Shown here piece by piece: positions 43,365-51,909 of a stretch of DNA of 64,000 bases. The notes below the pieces were generated by a model that was not told the DNA's origin, did no database searches, and saw nothing but the letters and a program-made list of their open reading frames with translations. The DNA is from Teredinibacter haidensis (GTDB taxonomy: Bacteria > Pseudomonadota > Gammaproteobacteria > Pseudomonadales > Cellvibrionaceae): assembly GCF_014211975.1 (NCBI RefSeq), contig NZ_CP060084.1, forward strand, positions 558,001 through 622,000, written 5' to 3'. Positions within the stretch are counted from its first letter, which is position 1. Every line of letters begins with the position of its first letter. Position numbers and translations under genes: made by a program.

Positions 43365-43925
43365 TATAAAAAACTCGGCCGCAAGCGACCGAGTTTTTAG
43401 AAGAGCCCCAGCTGCTTACTGTTTTCTTCACCTTTATTCATAGCTTCAAGTTGATTCTTAACATACTCGCGAATGACTTTTTCACTCGCATTTCCGATCG
43501 TTTCGACAAAGTAGCTTTGAGTCCACAATTTGCCACCCCAGAAATATTTATGCCTTATTTGTGGGTGTATTCGAAAAAACTCTCTTGCCGATAAGCTTTT
43601 GATTTTCTGCATAATACTTGATGGTGAATCTTTAGGCTCAGCTCTTACAACCATATGTATATGATCTACTGGAATCTCAAGCTCCACAATTTCTATATCG
43701 TAGTCATATCCGATCTTCTGGATAATGGCTTTCAAATCTGCTCGAAATGGTTCTTCAAAAACTTTATGCCTATATTTTGGTATCCATACAAAGTGATACA
43801 TTATTCTATACACATGATGAGTATTTCGACGTAACTCCATAAGTTGGCTACCCCACAATGGCTAAAGCCATTGTACGCTATCCAGCTCGGGGGCAAGCCC
43901 CCGAGATTTACGCTATGCGGTTAAA
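43365..43925 (-). mobile_element. IS200/IS605-family element, copy 1 (561 bp)
   Basis: Bounded by the same end sequences as the copy at 58421-58981: TTTAACCGCATAGCG at the left end of the element, and a TCGG...CCGA hairpin followed by TTTTTTATA at the right end. Subterminal hairpins (CGGGGGC-TTG-CCCCCG, CAATGGCTTTAGCCATTG) are typical of single-strand transposition. It sits inside the IS3 orfA and is inverted relative to copy 2. Confidence 0.9.
43397..43840 (-). CDS. tnpA: IS200-type transposase TnpA (HuH, copy 1)
   Basis: A 147-residue Y1 transposase. The HuH motif is in PVDHIHMVVRAEP, the catalytic Tyr is in WTQSYFVETIGNASEKVI or the following REYVKNQ, and YHFVWIPKYRHKVF is the family opening. 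The start ATG at 43840 (MELRRNTHHVYRIM) is favoured over an upstream TTG by the family length. The protein is identical to that of copy 2, so both copies are recent. It cuts and joins single-stranded DNA at the element ends. Confidence 0.93.
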   Translation of the reverse strand: MELRRNTHHVYRIMYHFVWIPKYRHKVFEEPFRADLKAIIQKIGYDYDIEIVELEIPVDHIHMVVRAEPKDSPSSIMQKIKSLSAREFFRIHPQIRHKYFWGGKLWTQSYFVETIGNASEKVIREYVKNQLEAMNKGEENSKQLGLF

Positions 43926-44030
43926 CTCTTTCGGGTACTGTTTGTATGTACGTTTTTGACTCATGATGGCACCTTAATCGTTGACAGTTATTGTCTCTCA
44001 TTAACGTGTCCGGTGTCATTAGACCACTAC

Positions 44031-44126
44031 ACCCATTCCCGGTCCGCCACCGCCGTGGGGAATACAAAAAGTTTTGTGTAAATTCAAGTGGGAGACAGCA
44101 TCGCCAAATTGGCCTGGGGAATACAG
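44031..44126 (-). pseudogene. Fragment of glycine dehydrogenase GcvP (PLP-lysine region)
   Basis: About 31 codons read LYSPGQFGDAVSHLNL, then HKTFCIPHGGGGPGMG, the hallmark of the P-protein pyridoxal-phosphate site with its Lys. The frame stops on both sides. A bare scrap of a core metabolic gene next to an IS3 end shows that this region was assembled by IS-mediated joining of distant DNA. The complete gcvP is presumably elsewhere in the genome. Confidence 0.82.
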
Positions 44127-44626
44127 CTATATAATACCTATGGATTGGTGATATGGTTAACAAATTCTATAAATTTAAAATAGTAACCGACATTAATCTC
44201 ATGCCAAAGTGCGAATTGAGAAAAGGAGAAACGTATAGCCGAATCTAGGCCAATTATTTATTCGTATCAGACGAATATTAATGTTAGAAGACTCATACAA
44301 ATATAAATTGCTGTTCTTTCACAAAACGGAATTGTTGATAATGAGATGCATTCTATGGTTTTGTGAATGTGTTAATTAATCGTTATTTTGGTGCATTTAT
44401 TGTTAACTGTCGCTAAATGAGGTTATTAAAACAAACAATATGAAACTATTTTTGGAGCACGATTGGTTAATTGAGTATGCAATATGTCTCGGATGAATAT
44501 TTATAACGATTTAAATTAAAAAAAGTTGTATATGCTCAATCCTAAGAGTAATATAATCGCTCATTTCTTAGCCTTAAGTCATAGCGAATACGCAGATATT
44601 AAATTTTTAGCTGCAGTAATGCTGAG
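44127..44626. other. AT-rich upstream region of the peptide cluster
   Basis: About 500 bp, distinctly AT-rich. It contains one 31-codon plus-strand frame (44153-44248, basic peptide beginning MVNKFYKFKIVTDI) that could be a small gene, but no motif supports it. The promoter of the exporter genes should lie here; no confident -35/-10 pair was picked. Confidence 0.4.
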
Positions 44627-45676
44627 GTGGTCTTTGAATTTTCAAATGGATTTGTTGTGCATTTATTCCGTACTCAAGCGATAGAACATCGTAAGCAACG
44701 TTTATACGGCGATGTCATCTTACTTCCGAGAATTTCACATACATTAATCTTAGGTGGTCTCCTAGTATGGGTGGGCTTTCTATTATTGTGGCTTTTCACT
44801 AGTACTTATACCGAACACGAAACTGTACATGGGTGGTTGGAAGCACCAGGAGGTTCGGTGAAACTGTATCCCGAAAATTCAGGATTAATAAAAAAGTTAT
44901 TAGTAGGGGAAGGCGAGAAGGTTACCAAAGGCCAGCAACTCATGGTCTTGAGAATTGAGCCCAAACTTAATACCAACAATCAACTTAATTGGCAGCTGTT
45001 TAAGGAATATGAACCGTATTGCCAATACCTTCATGCGCACTTGGCGCCTATAAAGTCTTTTCTTGGCAATAGTTTTATCGTAAAAATACAAACAGAGCAG
45101 AGTGAATTTAAGTTGCCAAGCGCGCTAATTGTCAAGGTTAGCGAGTTGTGTGAAACATTTAAAGGGTTTGCGAAGCAAGAAGCTCAGGATGGTGGTGAAT
45201 ACACACAAATACTGAAGGCACCTCAATCGGGTATCGTGAGTAACTTGCAGGTGCGAGAAGGTCAGCAGGTGCTTTTAGAAAATAATATGCCATTGCTCAC
45301 ATTAATGCCAAATGAGGCGAAGATAAAAGCCTATATATTAATTCCTGCCAGATTAGTTGGATCGTTAAAGCAAGGGCAATTACTTGATTTTGAATATGAT
45401 GCATTTTCTTATCCAAAAGCCAGATTGTCACAGGGGGAGATTGAGAATATATCGAATACAATTCTATTACCTATTGATAGGCATAATGCTCCGATTGCGA
45501 TTGAAGAACCAGTATACAGGGTTGCTGCGCGTTTATTATCACCTAACGTGCAGGTGTATGGCAAAAATTTATTTCTTAAGCCCGGGATGACTCTATCAGC
45601 GGATATTAGGCTAGTGGATCGAAAATTAATTGATTGGTTTTTAAGGCCATTTATCAGTTTAAAGGATAGAAAATAA
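44627..45676 (+). CDS. HlyD/CvaA-family membrane fusion protein of a peptide exporter
   Basis: A 349-residue periplasmic adaptor. After FRTQAIEHRKQRLYGDVILL, similar to CvaA/MchE-type starts, there is one transmembrane helix (TLILGGLLVWVGFLLLWLF) and a HlyD-like biotinyl-lipoyl half (GSVKLYPENSGLIKKLLVGE, then LKAPQSGIVSNLQVREGQ). The coiled-coil hairpin is short. The GTG at 44627 is the listed start; a GTG at 44657 is equally possible and neither has a strong ribosome site. It pairs with the peptidase-ABC exporter 10 bp downstream to move the mature peptide through TolC. Confidence 0.88.
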   Translation: MVFEFSNGFVVHLFRTQAIEHRKQRLYGDVILLPRISHTLILGGLLVWVGFLLLWLFTSTYTEHETVHGWLEAPGGSVKLYPENSGLIKKLLVGEGEKVTKGQQLMVLRIEPKLNTNNQLNWQLFKEYEPYCQYLHAHLAPIKSFLGNSFIVKIQTEQSEFKLPSALIVKVSELCETFKGFAKQEAQDGGEYTQILKAPQSGIVSNLQVREGQQVLLENNMPLLTLMPNEAKIKAYILIPARLVGSLKQGQLLDFEYDAFSYPKARLSQGEIENISNTILLPIDRHNAPIAIEEPVYRVAARLLSPNVQVYGKNLFLKPGMTLSADIRLVDRKLIDWFLRPFISLKDRK

Positions 45677-45686
45677 TGGAGAATGT

Positions 45687-47816
45687 ATGATAGACGCGGT
45701 GCGCGCTGATGCCTTACTCAAATTCGGTAGTTCATATCGTTTGCCAATGATTTTGCAAACTGAAATGGCAGAGTGTGGTTTGGCATGTTTGGGAATGATT
45801 GTAGGTTATTACGGTTATGACACAGATATAATGAATTTGCGACGGCGCTATTCAATATCCAGTAAGGGCGTAAACTTAAAAAATATTATGAATATGGCCG
45901 CGGGACTACACCTTGCGCCAAGGGCACTACGTATTGAGCCTGAACATCTAAATCATGTTCAATTACCTTGTATCGCGCATTGGGGGCTTAATCATTTCGT
46001 TGTTTTAAAGGCAGTGAAAAAAAACAAAATGGTAGTGCATGATCCCGCTTTAGGAGTGCGTCATCTTGATAAGGAAGAATTTAACAAAGAGTTCACGGGT
46101 GTCATTTTGGAGTTGAGCCCTACAAAAGAATTTGAATTAGGAGAAGAAAAGCAATTACTTAAGCTAAGTGATTTTTGGTCTCGAATTGTTGGCTTAAAAC
46201 GTAATCTAACACAAGTTTTAATGCTATCGCTAATGCTTCAGCTATTTGCGCTAATGGCTCCATTTTACATGCAGATTGTAGTCGATTATGTAATACCATC
46301 GCGTGGAGAAAGTTTTCTTATTGCGTTGGCTTTGGGCTTTTTTTTACTCATGATTGTGCAAATTGCCACGAACACACTGCGTGAATTCGTAATATTGCAT
46401 ATAGCTAATCGATTGTCTATGCAAATGTCTTCAAATCTGTTTCGTCACTTAATTCGCTTGCCCATAGAATATTTTGAAAAGCGCCATATGGGAGATATTG
46501 TTTCGCGTTTTGGTTCGTTAGGACACGTTAGAAACCTGCTTACTTACAGTATTGTGGCAGCAATAATTGATGGTGTTATGGCGGTGATTACCTTAATAGC
46601 TATGTTTTTATATAGCTCACAACTTTCGTTTATTGTGCTAGGTGTTGTTGCTCTTTACGGGGTATTCCGTTGGGTTTTCTTTCGGCCATTTAAGATGCTA
46701 ACGGAAGAGCGTATTATTGCGGGTGCAAAAGAAAATTCTCATTTTATGGAATCTATTCGTGCAATTCAAACGATTAAGATATTCCAGCGGGAGAATGATC
46801 GCCAGGCTCAGTGGTTAAATAGTCTCGCAGCTGTAATAAATCGAGACATTCGCATTGCCAATTGGGGAATCGGTTATGGCGTTATTAACAGTTTCTTGTT
46901 TGGGTTAGGCAGTATTTTGATCATCTATTTTGCGGCAATATCTGTTATTGAAGGTGTGCTTTCATTAGGTATGGTCTACGCATTTATGAGTTTTCAAGGC
47001 AGGTTTGTTAGTGCTATGGATAGTCTTATTAGTAAGTGGGTGGACTTGAAAATGTTGGATGTGCATTTGGGTCGCTTAGCTGATATTGCATTCACTCCAT
47101 CGGAAAATATTGATAGACATTCGATAATTGATAAACAAAATGTATTAGGTGAGGATTCTTATAGCCTGCAGAAAATAGCAGGTAAAATAGAGGTTCGTGA
47201 TCTTTCATACCGATACAGCGAACATGAGCCTAACGTTTTTAAAAATATTAGTTTTACCGTTCAGCCGGGTGAATCGGTCGCTATAACCGGCCCGAGTGGG
47301 TGTGGAAAAACCACAATACTCAAGTGTCTTATGGGGCTATTAAAGCCAACAGAAGGTGAAATTCTGATTGATGATATACCGCTTAAAAATATATTACATT
47401 ATCGTAGTCAAATTGCAGGCGTTATGCAGGAGGATCAATTGTTGAACGGCGATATGGCTGAAAATATTAGTTGTTTTTCGACTGAGCTTCAGATGGATGA
47501 AGTACATAAAAGTGCGCGCATGGCTTGTATTCATGATGATGTTCTAAAAATGCCAATGCAGTATAACACGCTAGTTGGTGATATGGGGTCAAGTTTAAGT
47601 GGTGGCCAAAAACAACGAATAGTATTAGCTCGAGCACTGTATAGCCAGCCTCGAATTTTATTTATGGATGAGGCAACTAGCCATCTCGATTTGGGTAATG
47701 AATCTGTTATAAACGATAATGTAAAAAGTCTTGATATTACTAGAATAACGGTTGCACATAGAGGTGAAACAATAAACTCTGCAGACCGAATAATAAATAT
47801 GAATCTTCAATTTTAA
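45687..47816 (+). CDS. Peptidase C39-containing ABC exporter (CvaB/MchF type)
   Basis: A 709-residue bifunctional exporter. The N-terminal C39 protease domain has the oxyanion Gln and catalytic Cys30 in QTEMAECGLACLGM, His103 in HWGLNHFVVLKAV and Asp119 in VVHDPALG, so it is intact. A six-helix transmembrane region follows, then the ABC ATPase: Walker A GPSGCGKTT at 535-543, signature SLSGGQKQRIVLARAL and Walker B ILFMDEATSHLD. It removes double-glycine leaders and exports the core. The precursor gene lies 115 bp downstream. The architecture and adaptor match microcin and bacteriocin exporters. Confidence 0.95.
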   Translation: MIDAVRADALLKFGSSYRLPMILQTEMAECGLACLGMIVGYYGYDTDIMNLRRRYSISSKGVNLKNIMNMAAGLHLAPRALRIEPEHLNHVQLPCIAHWGLNHFVVLKAVKKNKMVVHDPALGVRHLDKEEFNKEFTGVILELSPTKEFELGEEKQLLKLSDFWSRIVGLKRNLTQVLMLSLMLQLFALMAPFYMQIVVDYVIPSRGESFLIALALGFFLLMIVQIATNTLREFVILHIANRLSMQMSSNLFRHLIRLPIEYFEKRHMGDIVSRFGSLGHVRNLLTYSIVAAIIDGVMAVITLIAMFLYSSQLSFIVLGVVALYGVFRWVFFRPFKMLTEERIIAGAKENSHFMESIRAIQTIKIFQRENDRQAQWLNSLAAVINRDIRIANWGIGYGVINSFLFGLGSILIIYFAAISVIEGVLSLGMVYAFMSFQGRFVSAMDSLISKWVDLKMLDVHLGRLADIAFTPSENIDRHSIIDKQNVLGEDSYSLQKIAGKIEVRDLSYRYSEHEPNVFKNISFTVQPGESVAITGPSGCGKTTILKCLMGLLKPTEGEILIDDIPLKNILHYRSQIAGVMQEDQLLNGDMAENISCFSTELQMDEVHKSARMACIHDDVLKMPMQYNTLVGDMGSSLSGGQKQRIVLARALYSQPRILFMDEATSHLDLGNESVINDNVKSLDITRITVAHRGETINSADRIINMNLQF

Positions 47817-47931
47817 AATATAGTTTTAATCGAATTAAGGACTTTTGAATTGGAAATGCTTGCGAGCATTGGCGTAGTGCCAGCGAAAAGGAATTTGCAT
47901 TACTTTTAATTATTAATTAATGGAGTAAGAT

Positions 47932-48120
47932 ATGAGTAAAGATGTGAGTGAATTAACGGGTATTCGTGGGTTGAGTCTTGATGAAATTGAGTCGGTAGTT
48001 GGCGGTGGTTTTTGCTACTCAGTCTGTTCAGTAGTCTACTCAATGGTATGTACTGGCACCGATAATGTCCGAGAATGTACCTATATTAGCAACCAATTCT
48101 GCCATGATGTTTGCAGTTAG
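47932..48120 (+). CDS. Double-glycine precursor of a six-cysteine peptide (bacteriocin candidate)
   Basis: A 62-residue peptide. Residues 14-25 (LSLDEIESVVGG) are a textbook double-glycine leader: L at -12, S at -11, E at -8, I at -7, V at -4, GG at -2/-1. Cleavage after Gly25 leaves a 37-residue core beginning GFCYSVC. Its six Cys (28, 32, 40, 49, 57, 61) are spaced C-x3-C-x7-C-x8-C-x7-C-x3-C, mirror symmetric. Nested disulfides 28-61, 32-57, 40-49 would give a helical hairpin as in glycocins, with T/N residues in the loop (TGTDNVRE). A GGAG ribosome site precedes the ATG, and a small hairpin lies at 47855-47870. Confidence 0.85.
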   Translation: MSKDVSELTGIRGLSLDEIESVVGGGFCYSVCSVVYSMVCTGTDNVRECTYISNQFCHDVCS

Positions 48121-48541
48121 ATGGTTAATGTTGCGCTCAGAAAATGATAAAAAAATATAGGTAGCTGTTGGGTGGTGAGCGGTTAAATCTTCCATTGCTT
48201 GCTTTAGCTACACTTTAAATTGGTTTACCTGTGGCACGCCGCAAAATTCTTCTGAGGTTGGTTTTTCTCGTTTTTTTGGCGTGCTGTTTTGTTTCTTAAA
48301 AAGATTATGTGCTCATTTGTAAGGAAGGATTAACCAGATGCTTATTAGGTAGATTGTTGCGTTATAGGCTCTAGAGAAGAGGTGGTCTCTATACTATTTG
48401 GTTTTCACCGCTGTACGGAATGAGTTCTGGTGTTTTAAAGTTAATTGGCGAATTTTCACTAGTTGAATAATGATGACTGCTATTGCGTGGGTAAGTTTAT
48501 TTAGATATCTTTTGTTGTTTGCTCTTACGGTTTTGTTTGAA
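48121..48541. other. Non-coding stretch after the precursor gene
   Basis: About 420 bp with no gene. An inverted repeat GGCACGCC ... GGCGTGC (about 48232-48289) with an interior T-run might act as a weak terminator that lets the precursor mRNA outnumber the downstream genes. Confidence 0.4.
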
Positions 48542-48571
48542 TTGACAGTGGTTTGCGACGGCAACTATATT
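48542..48571 (+). promoter_or_regulatory. Sigma70-type promoter before the MacA-like gene
   Basis: TTGACA (48542-48547) and TATATT (48566-48571) are separated by 18 bp. The predicted start is only about 8 nt before the ATG at 48586, so the mRNA leader would be very short. It would separate expression of the efflux and modification genes from that of the exporter and precursor. Confidence 0.55.
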
Positions 48572-48585
48572 AATAGAGATGTGGA

Positions 48586-49773
48586 ATGAAAAAAAATATT
48601 TCCATTATCGTTATTATGCTTTTAGTAGCTACAATAGCGCGGCCATTTATTTTTGTTAAAAGTGAAACACTTGCACTGCAAGCTGAAGAGTTACAATTTC
48701 GAACACTAAGTCGGTCAATAATTGCTTCAGGCAACCTAAATCATGAAGATAAAGTAAACTTGAGTACAGAAGTTATTGGAAAGATAAAATCACTTTTAGT
48801 AAAAGAAGGAGACCGTATAGCTGAGGGGCAATTGTTATTAATAATTGATGATGAAGCTTATCTCTCTGCGGTAGAACAAAATGAAGCCGCTGTACGCATG
48901 CAGGCGATTATGGTGGAGCGATCAGAATTAAGATATGAAAACGTACTGTTACAATGGAAAAGATATAAATTAATTTTTGACAAAAGGCTTAGTGATGAGC
49001 AAACGCTTGAGCAGGTTGCTTTCCAGTTGTCTTCCTCAAAATTAGATATTCGTGCCGAGAAGGAACAATTAGCTCAAATGGAAGCACAGTTAGCGCAAGC
49101 TAAGGGCAATCTTGCAAAAACGCGCATATACTCACCAATTAAGGGTGTTGTTACATCGTTGTCTATTAAGGTTGGTGAAACGGCGGTTTCTGGAACTATG
49201 AATTTTTCAGCATCTAGCTTGATGACAATAGTAAACCCTTCCACTTTATACGCAGAAATCAATGTAGATGAAGCGGATATTAGCAATGTCAGTATAGGTC
49301 AGCATGTTGAGGTTACTGCTATTGCTTATTCTGAACACCCATTAAACGGTGTAGTATATTTTATTGGTGAAACTGCTAGAACCGTGAATGGTCACAATGG
49401 TTTAAGCTTTTCCGTTAAAATCCGTTTGGAAGAAAAAATTACTTTAAAACTTTTTTCAGGCATGTCAGTACGTGCTGAGATTTTTCCCAATGGTAGGGTT
49501 GAAAAGATAGCTGTACCTATTCAAGCAGTTTTTAGTCCTCTAAATAAAGATAATAATAATTATGTGTTTGTGAATAACAACGGCAAGGCTCGACGCGTAG
49601 CAGTAGTATTAGGAACGAACGATGATGAGTACCAGGAAATCACTTCTGTTTCAAAAGGTGAATTAAATGTGGGGGATCAGGTTATCGTCGGCCCTCAACG
49701 CTTTATGCAGTCTATAACAGATGGCAAAACTATTTCTACAGCATTGTCTTCGGTATCCAATGTTGGACGTTAG
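48586..49773 (+). CDS. MacA-like periplasmic adaptor (RND/HlyD family)
   Basis: A 395-residue membrane fusion protein. One N-terminal helix, then a lipoyl half (VIGKIKSLLVKEGDRIAEGQ), a coiled-coil hairpin of about 90 residues (YENVLLQWKRYKLIFDKR ... LAQMEAQLAQAKGNLAKTRI), the second lipoyl half (YSPIKGVVTSLSIKVGE) and the beta-barrel. It ends at the start of the MacB-like ATPase gene. With a split MacB it should form a MacA-MacB-TolC type pump. In bacteriocin clusters such pumps often provide immunity by removing the peptide from the producer membrane. Confidence 0.9.
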   Translation: MKKNISIIVIMLLVATIARPFIFVKSETLALQAEELQFRTLSRSIIASGNLNHEDKVNLSTEVIGKIKSLLVKEGDRIAEGQLLLIIDDEAYLSAVEQNEAAVRMQAIMVERSELRYENVLLQWKRYKLIFDKRLSDEQTLEQVAFQLSSSKLDIRAEKEQLAQMEAQLAQAKGNLAKTRIYSPIKGVVTSLSIKVGETAVSGTMNFSASSLMTIVNPSTLYAEINVDEADISNVSIGQHVEVTAIAYSEHPLNGVVYFIGETARTVNGHNGLSFSVKIRLEEKITLKLFSGMSVRAEIFPNGRVEKIAVPIQAVFSPLNKDNNNYVFVNNNGKARRVAVVLGTNDDEYQEITSVSKGELNVGDQVIVGPQRFMQSITDGKTISTALSSVSNVGR

Positions 49774-49784
49774 TGACAGTAATT

Positions 49785-50480
49785 ATGGCTTTTATTGTGT
49801 TGGAAAATATTTTAAAACAGTATTTTGTTGGTCAACAAACTGTGTCTGCGTTAAGCGGAGTTGATTTAAGAATAGACAAAAACGAATATATCGCCGTCAC
49901 GGGCTCGTCTGGTTCAGGAAAGTCTACGATGATGAATATTTTGGGCGCACTTGACAAGCCTACTAGTGGTACTTATTTGCTCAACGGGATTAACGTAAAT
50001 ACACTTAATCAAGATGAGCTGGCGGATGTGCGCAACTTAAGAATTGGGTTTGTTTTTCAAAGTTTCAATTTATTGACTCGAATGTCTGCACTGGGCAATG
50101 TAATGCAGCCACTAGTGTATCGCGGCATAGGGTCGAAGGAACGCAAATATGTAGCACAAATGGTCTTGGAGAGAGTAGGTCTTGGCGAACGAGAGAATCA
50201 TCTGCCCAATCAATTATCTGGCGGCCAACGCCAACGCGTTGCGATAGCTCGTGCACTGGTGACAAAACCTTCCCTTTTATTGGCGGATGAGCCAACTGGT
50301 AATTTAGATACTGTTACATCTAACGAAATTATGAACCTTTTTGATGAATTACATCAGGAAGGAAACACTATAGTAATAGTTACGCACGAGTATGAAATTG
50401 CTCGTCGATGCGATAGGGTGGTTTACATGCAAGATGGAAAAATTGCGAAAGACCAAGTTAGAAAATCTAAACGTGTTTAA
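49785..50480 (+). CDS. MacB-like ABC ATPase subunit
   Basis: A 231-residue ATPase of the LolD/MacB/antimicrobial-peptide type. Walker A is GSSGSGKST at residues 40-48, Q-loop RIGFVFQSFNLL, signature LSGGQRQRVAIARALV, Walker B LLADEPTGNLD and switch IVIVTHEYEIA. The GTG at 49773 overlaps the previous stop, but the ATG at 49785 leads directly into the domain. The ATPase and permease are on separate chains here, unlike E. coli MacB. Confidence 0.9.
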   Translation: MAFIVLENILKQYFVGQQTVSALSGVDLRIDKNEYIAVTGSSGSGKSTMMNILGALDKPTSGTYLLNGINVNTLNQDELADVRNLRIGFVFQSFNLLTRMSALGNVMQPLVYRGIGSKERKYVAQMVLERVGLGERENHLPNQLSGGQRQRVAIARALVTKPSLLLADEPTGNLDTVTSNEIMNLFDELHQEGNTIVIVTHEYEIARRCDRVVYMQDGKIAKDQVRKSKRV

Positions 50481-51693
50481 TATTATTGAATGTTTTCGTT
50501 CGGCTCTTTTTTCTATTAGAGCGCATAGCTTTCGTAGTATTTTGACTGTGCTTGGTATTATTATAGGGATTGCTTCAGTGATCGCTACTATTTCTATAGT
50601 ACAAGGTTTAAGCGAAAGTATCAGTAAGCAGTTTGAGGGTTTGGGTTCAAAAAGTTTAACTGTTTCATCGTATACTTCTTATGAAGACCGGCTAAATCAG
50701 CATATTGCTCGTATTACGCCTAGTGACTTTGAAAAAATTAATGACAATATTAGTGGTATAGATTATACGTCGCCGGTGCTTAGCCCTAATTTTTCGAGCA
50801 AGGTGCGTTATGGTGCAAGGACGACTTCAGGGAGACTTATTGGTACTACCAGCACTTATTCTAATGTTAATAAACTGTTTGTTGAAAATGGAAGGTTTCT
50901 GTCTGAGAGAGACAATAAAAGGCGCCGAAGAGTTTGTGTCATTGGCGTGAAGGTGCGTGACGATTTAATGTTGCCTATAAATCCAACGGGAGAATTTATT
51001 GAAGTTAATTCTGAATGGGTCAAAGTTGTAGGCCTTATTGAGGCAGGTGAGCGTATGTTTCCATTTAAACACGATAATACAATTATTTTTCCTTATGAAA
51101 CAATGCAAAGCCTAAATGGTAATCTGGCGCAAACTGATATTCAAATACAGTTAGCGGTAAATCACTTGAGCGATGCTGATATAGTGGCAGAAAATATTCG
51201 AAACCTTTTGAGGCGAACACGTAATATCAGGGAAAAAGATGATGATTTTAAAGTGAAATCTTCAGATGAGTTAAAAAAGTCTTTCTCTGAGATTGCTGTA
51301 ACAGTTACTCTTGTAATGGGAGGAATTGTATGTATCTCGTTGTTGGTGGGTGGTATCGGGATTATGAATATAATGCTGGTTTCTGTTACCGAACGTACTA
51401 GGGAAATTGGTATATGTAAAGCTATCGGTGCAAAGCGAAAGCATATTCTCTCACAGTTTTTAATCGAGTCTATCGTGTTATGCATGTTAGGTGGAATAAT
51501 TGGCCTTTTTTTTGGTTTTTTAATAGCAAAGGGAGTAGCAGCTGTGATACCAAAAATCGACTTCATATATATACCTTGGTGGTCGGTATCAATTTCTCTC
51601 GGTTTTCCAATCGTTATAGGGTTGGTGTTTGGGATAGTGCCTGCAATTAAAGCTGCCAACCTCGATCCAATTGAATCATTGCGTTATGAATAA
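50473..51693 (+). CDS. MacB/FtsX-like permease subunit
   Basis: About 406 residues with the four-helix MacB permease layout: helix 1 at the N-terminus (SIRAHSFRSILTVLGIIIGI), a large periplasmic domain (about residues 60-290) and three C-terminal helices (LVMGGIVCISLLVGGIGIMN, LCMLGGIIGLFFGFLIA, FPIVIGLVFGIVPAIKAA). The conserved cytoplasmic loop TERTREIGICKAIGAKR is present. The GTG at 50473 overlaps the ATPase stop; an ATG at 50434 is the alternative. It completes the MacAB-like pump. Confidence 0.9.
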   Translation: MFNIIECFRSALFSIRAHSFRSILTVLGIIIGIASVIATISIVQGLSESISKQFEGLGSKSLTVSSYTSYEDRLNQHIARITPSDFEKINDNISGIDYTSPVLSPNFSSKVRYGARTTSGRLIGTTSTYSNVNKLFVENGRFLSERDNKRRRRVCVIGVKVRDDLMLPINPTGEFIEVNSEWVKVVGLIEAGERMFPFKHDNTIIFPYETMQSLNGNLAQTDIQIQLAVNHLSDADIVAENIRNLLRRTRNIREKDDDFKVKSSDELKKSFSEIAVTVTLVMGGIVCISLLVGGIGIMNIMLVSVTERTREIGICKAIGAKRKHILSQFLIESIVLCMLGGIIGLFFGFLIAKGVAAVIPKIDFIYIPWWSVSISLGFPIVIGLVFGIVPAIKAANLDPIESLRYE

Positions 51694-51775
51694 GTAATAA
51701 CCTGACTTAACGTTAATCGAGTAATGTGAGTAACCTTTATATAGTTTAGAAGTGAATATTATTATACACCCAAAT

Positions 51776-51802
51776 AGCATCCCCTTTGAATTAAAGGATG
51801 CT
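51776..51802. terminator. Hairpin between the pump and modification genes
   Basis: AGCATCC and GGATGCT pair with an inner TTT/AAA and a two-base bulge. There is no T-run after it, so it is weak as a terminator. It marks a 216-bp break between two gene groups of the cluster. Confidence 0.35.
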
Positions 51803-51909
51803 CGACTCGCATTCTAGCACGGAAGTCATTGATAGCATTTTTATTTGTCGGGCCTCGCCCCGTAAGAATTTAAAGTAATAGCAGGAACTATTTACCTAAG
51901 AACATAAAT

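Larger units (their letters stand above)
43119..43964 (-). pseudogene. IS3-family orfA, interrupted by IS200-like copy 1; orfB missing
   Basis: The start lies right of the IS200-like copy: the ATG at 43964 reads MSQKRTYKQYPKE. The frame resumes left of it at 43364 with DETVALVREQGYSVPEAAKS, then LGIATNMLYKWKEKID, a leucine-zipper-like KRLRKEVKELRMEKEIL and a stop at 43119. Removing the 561-bp insert rejoins the two parts in frame. Upstream, at about 44032, the tip TGTAGTGGTCTAATGACACC looks like the left inverted repeat. No orfB follows, so the element is dead and truncated. Confidence 0.85.
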
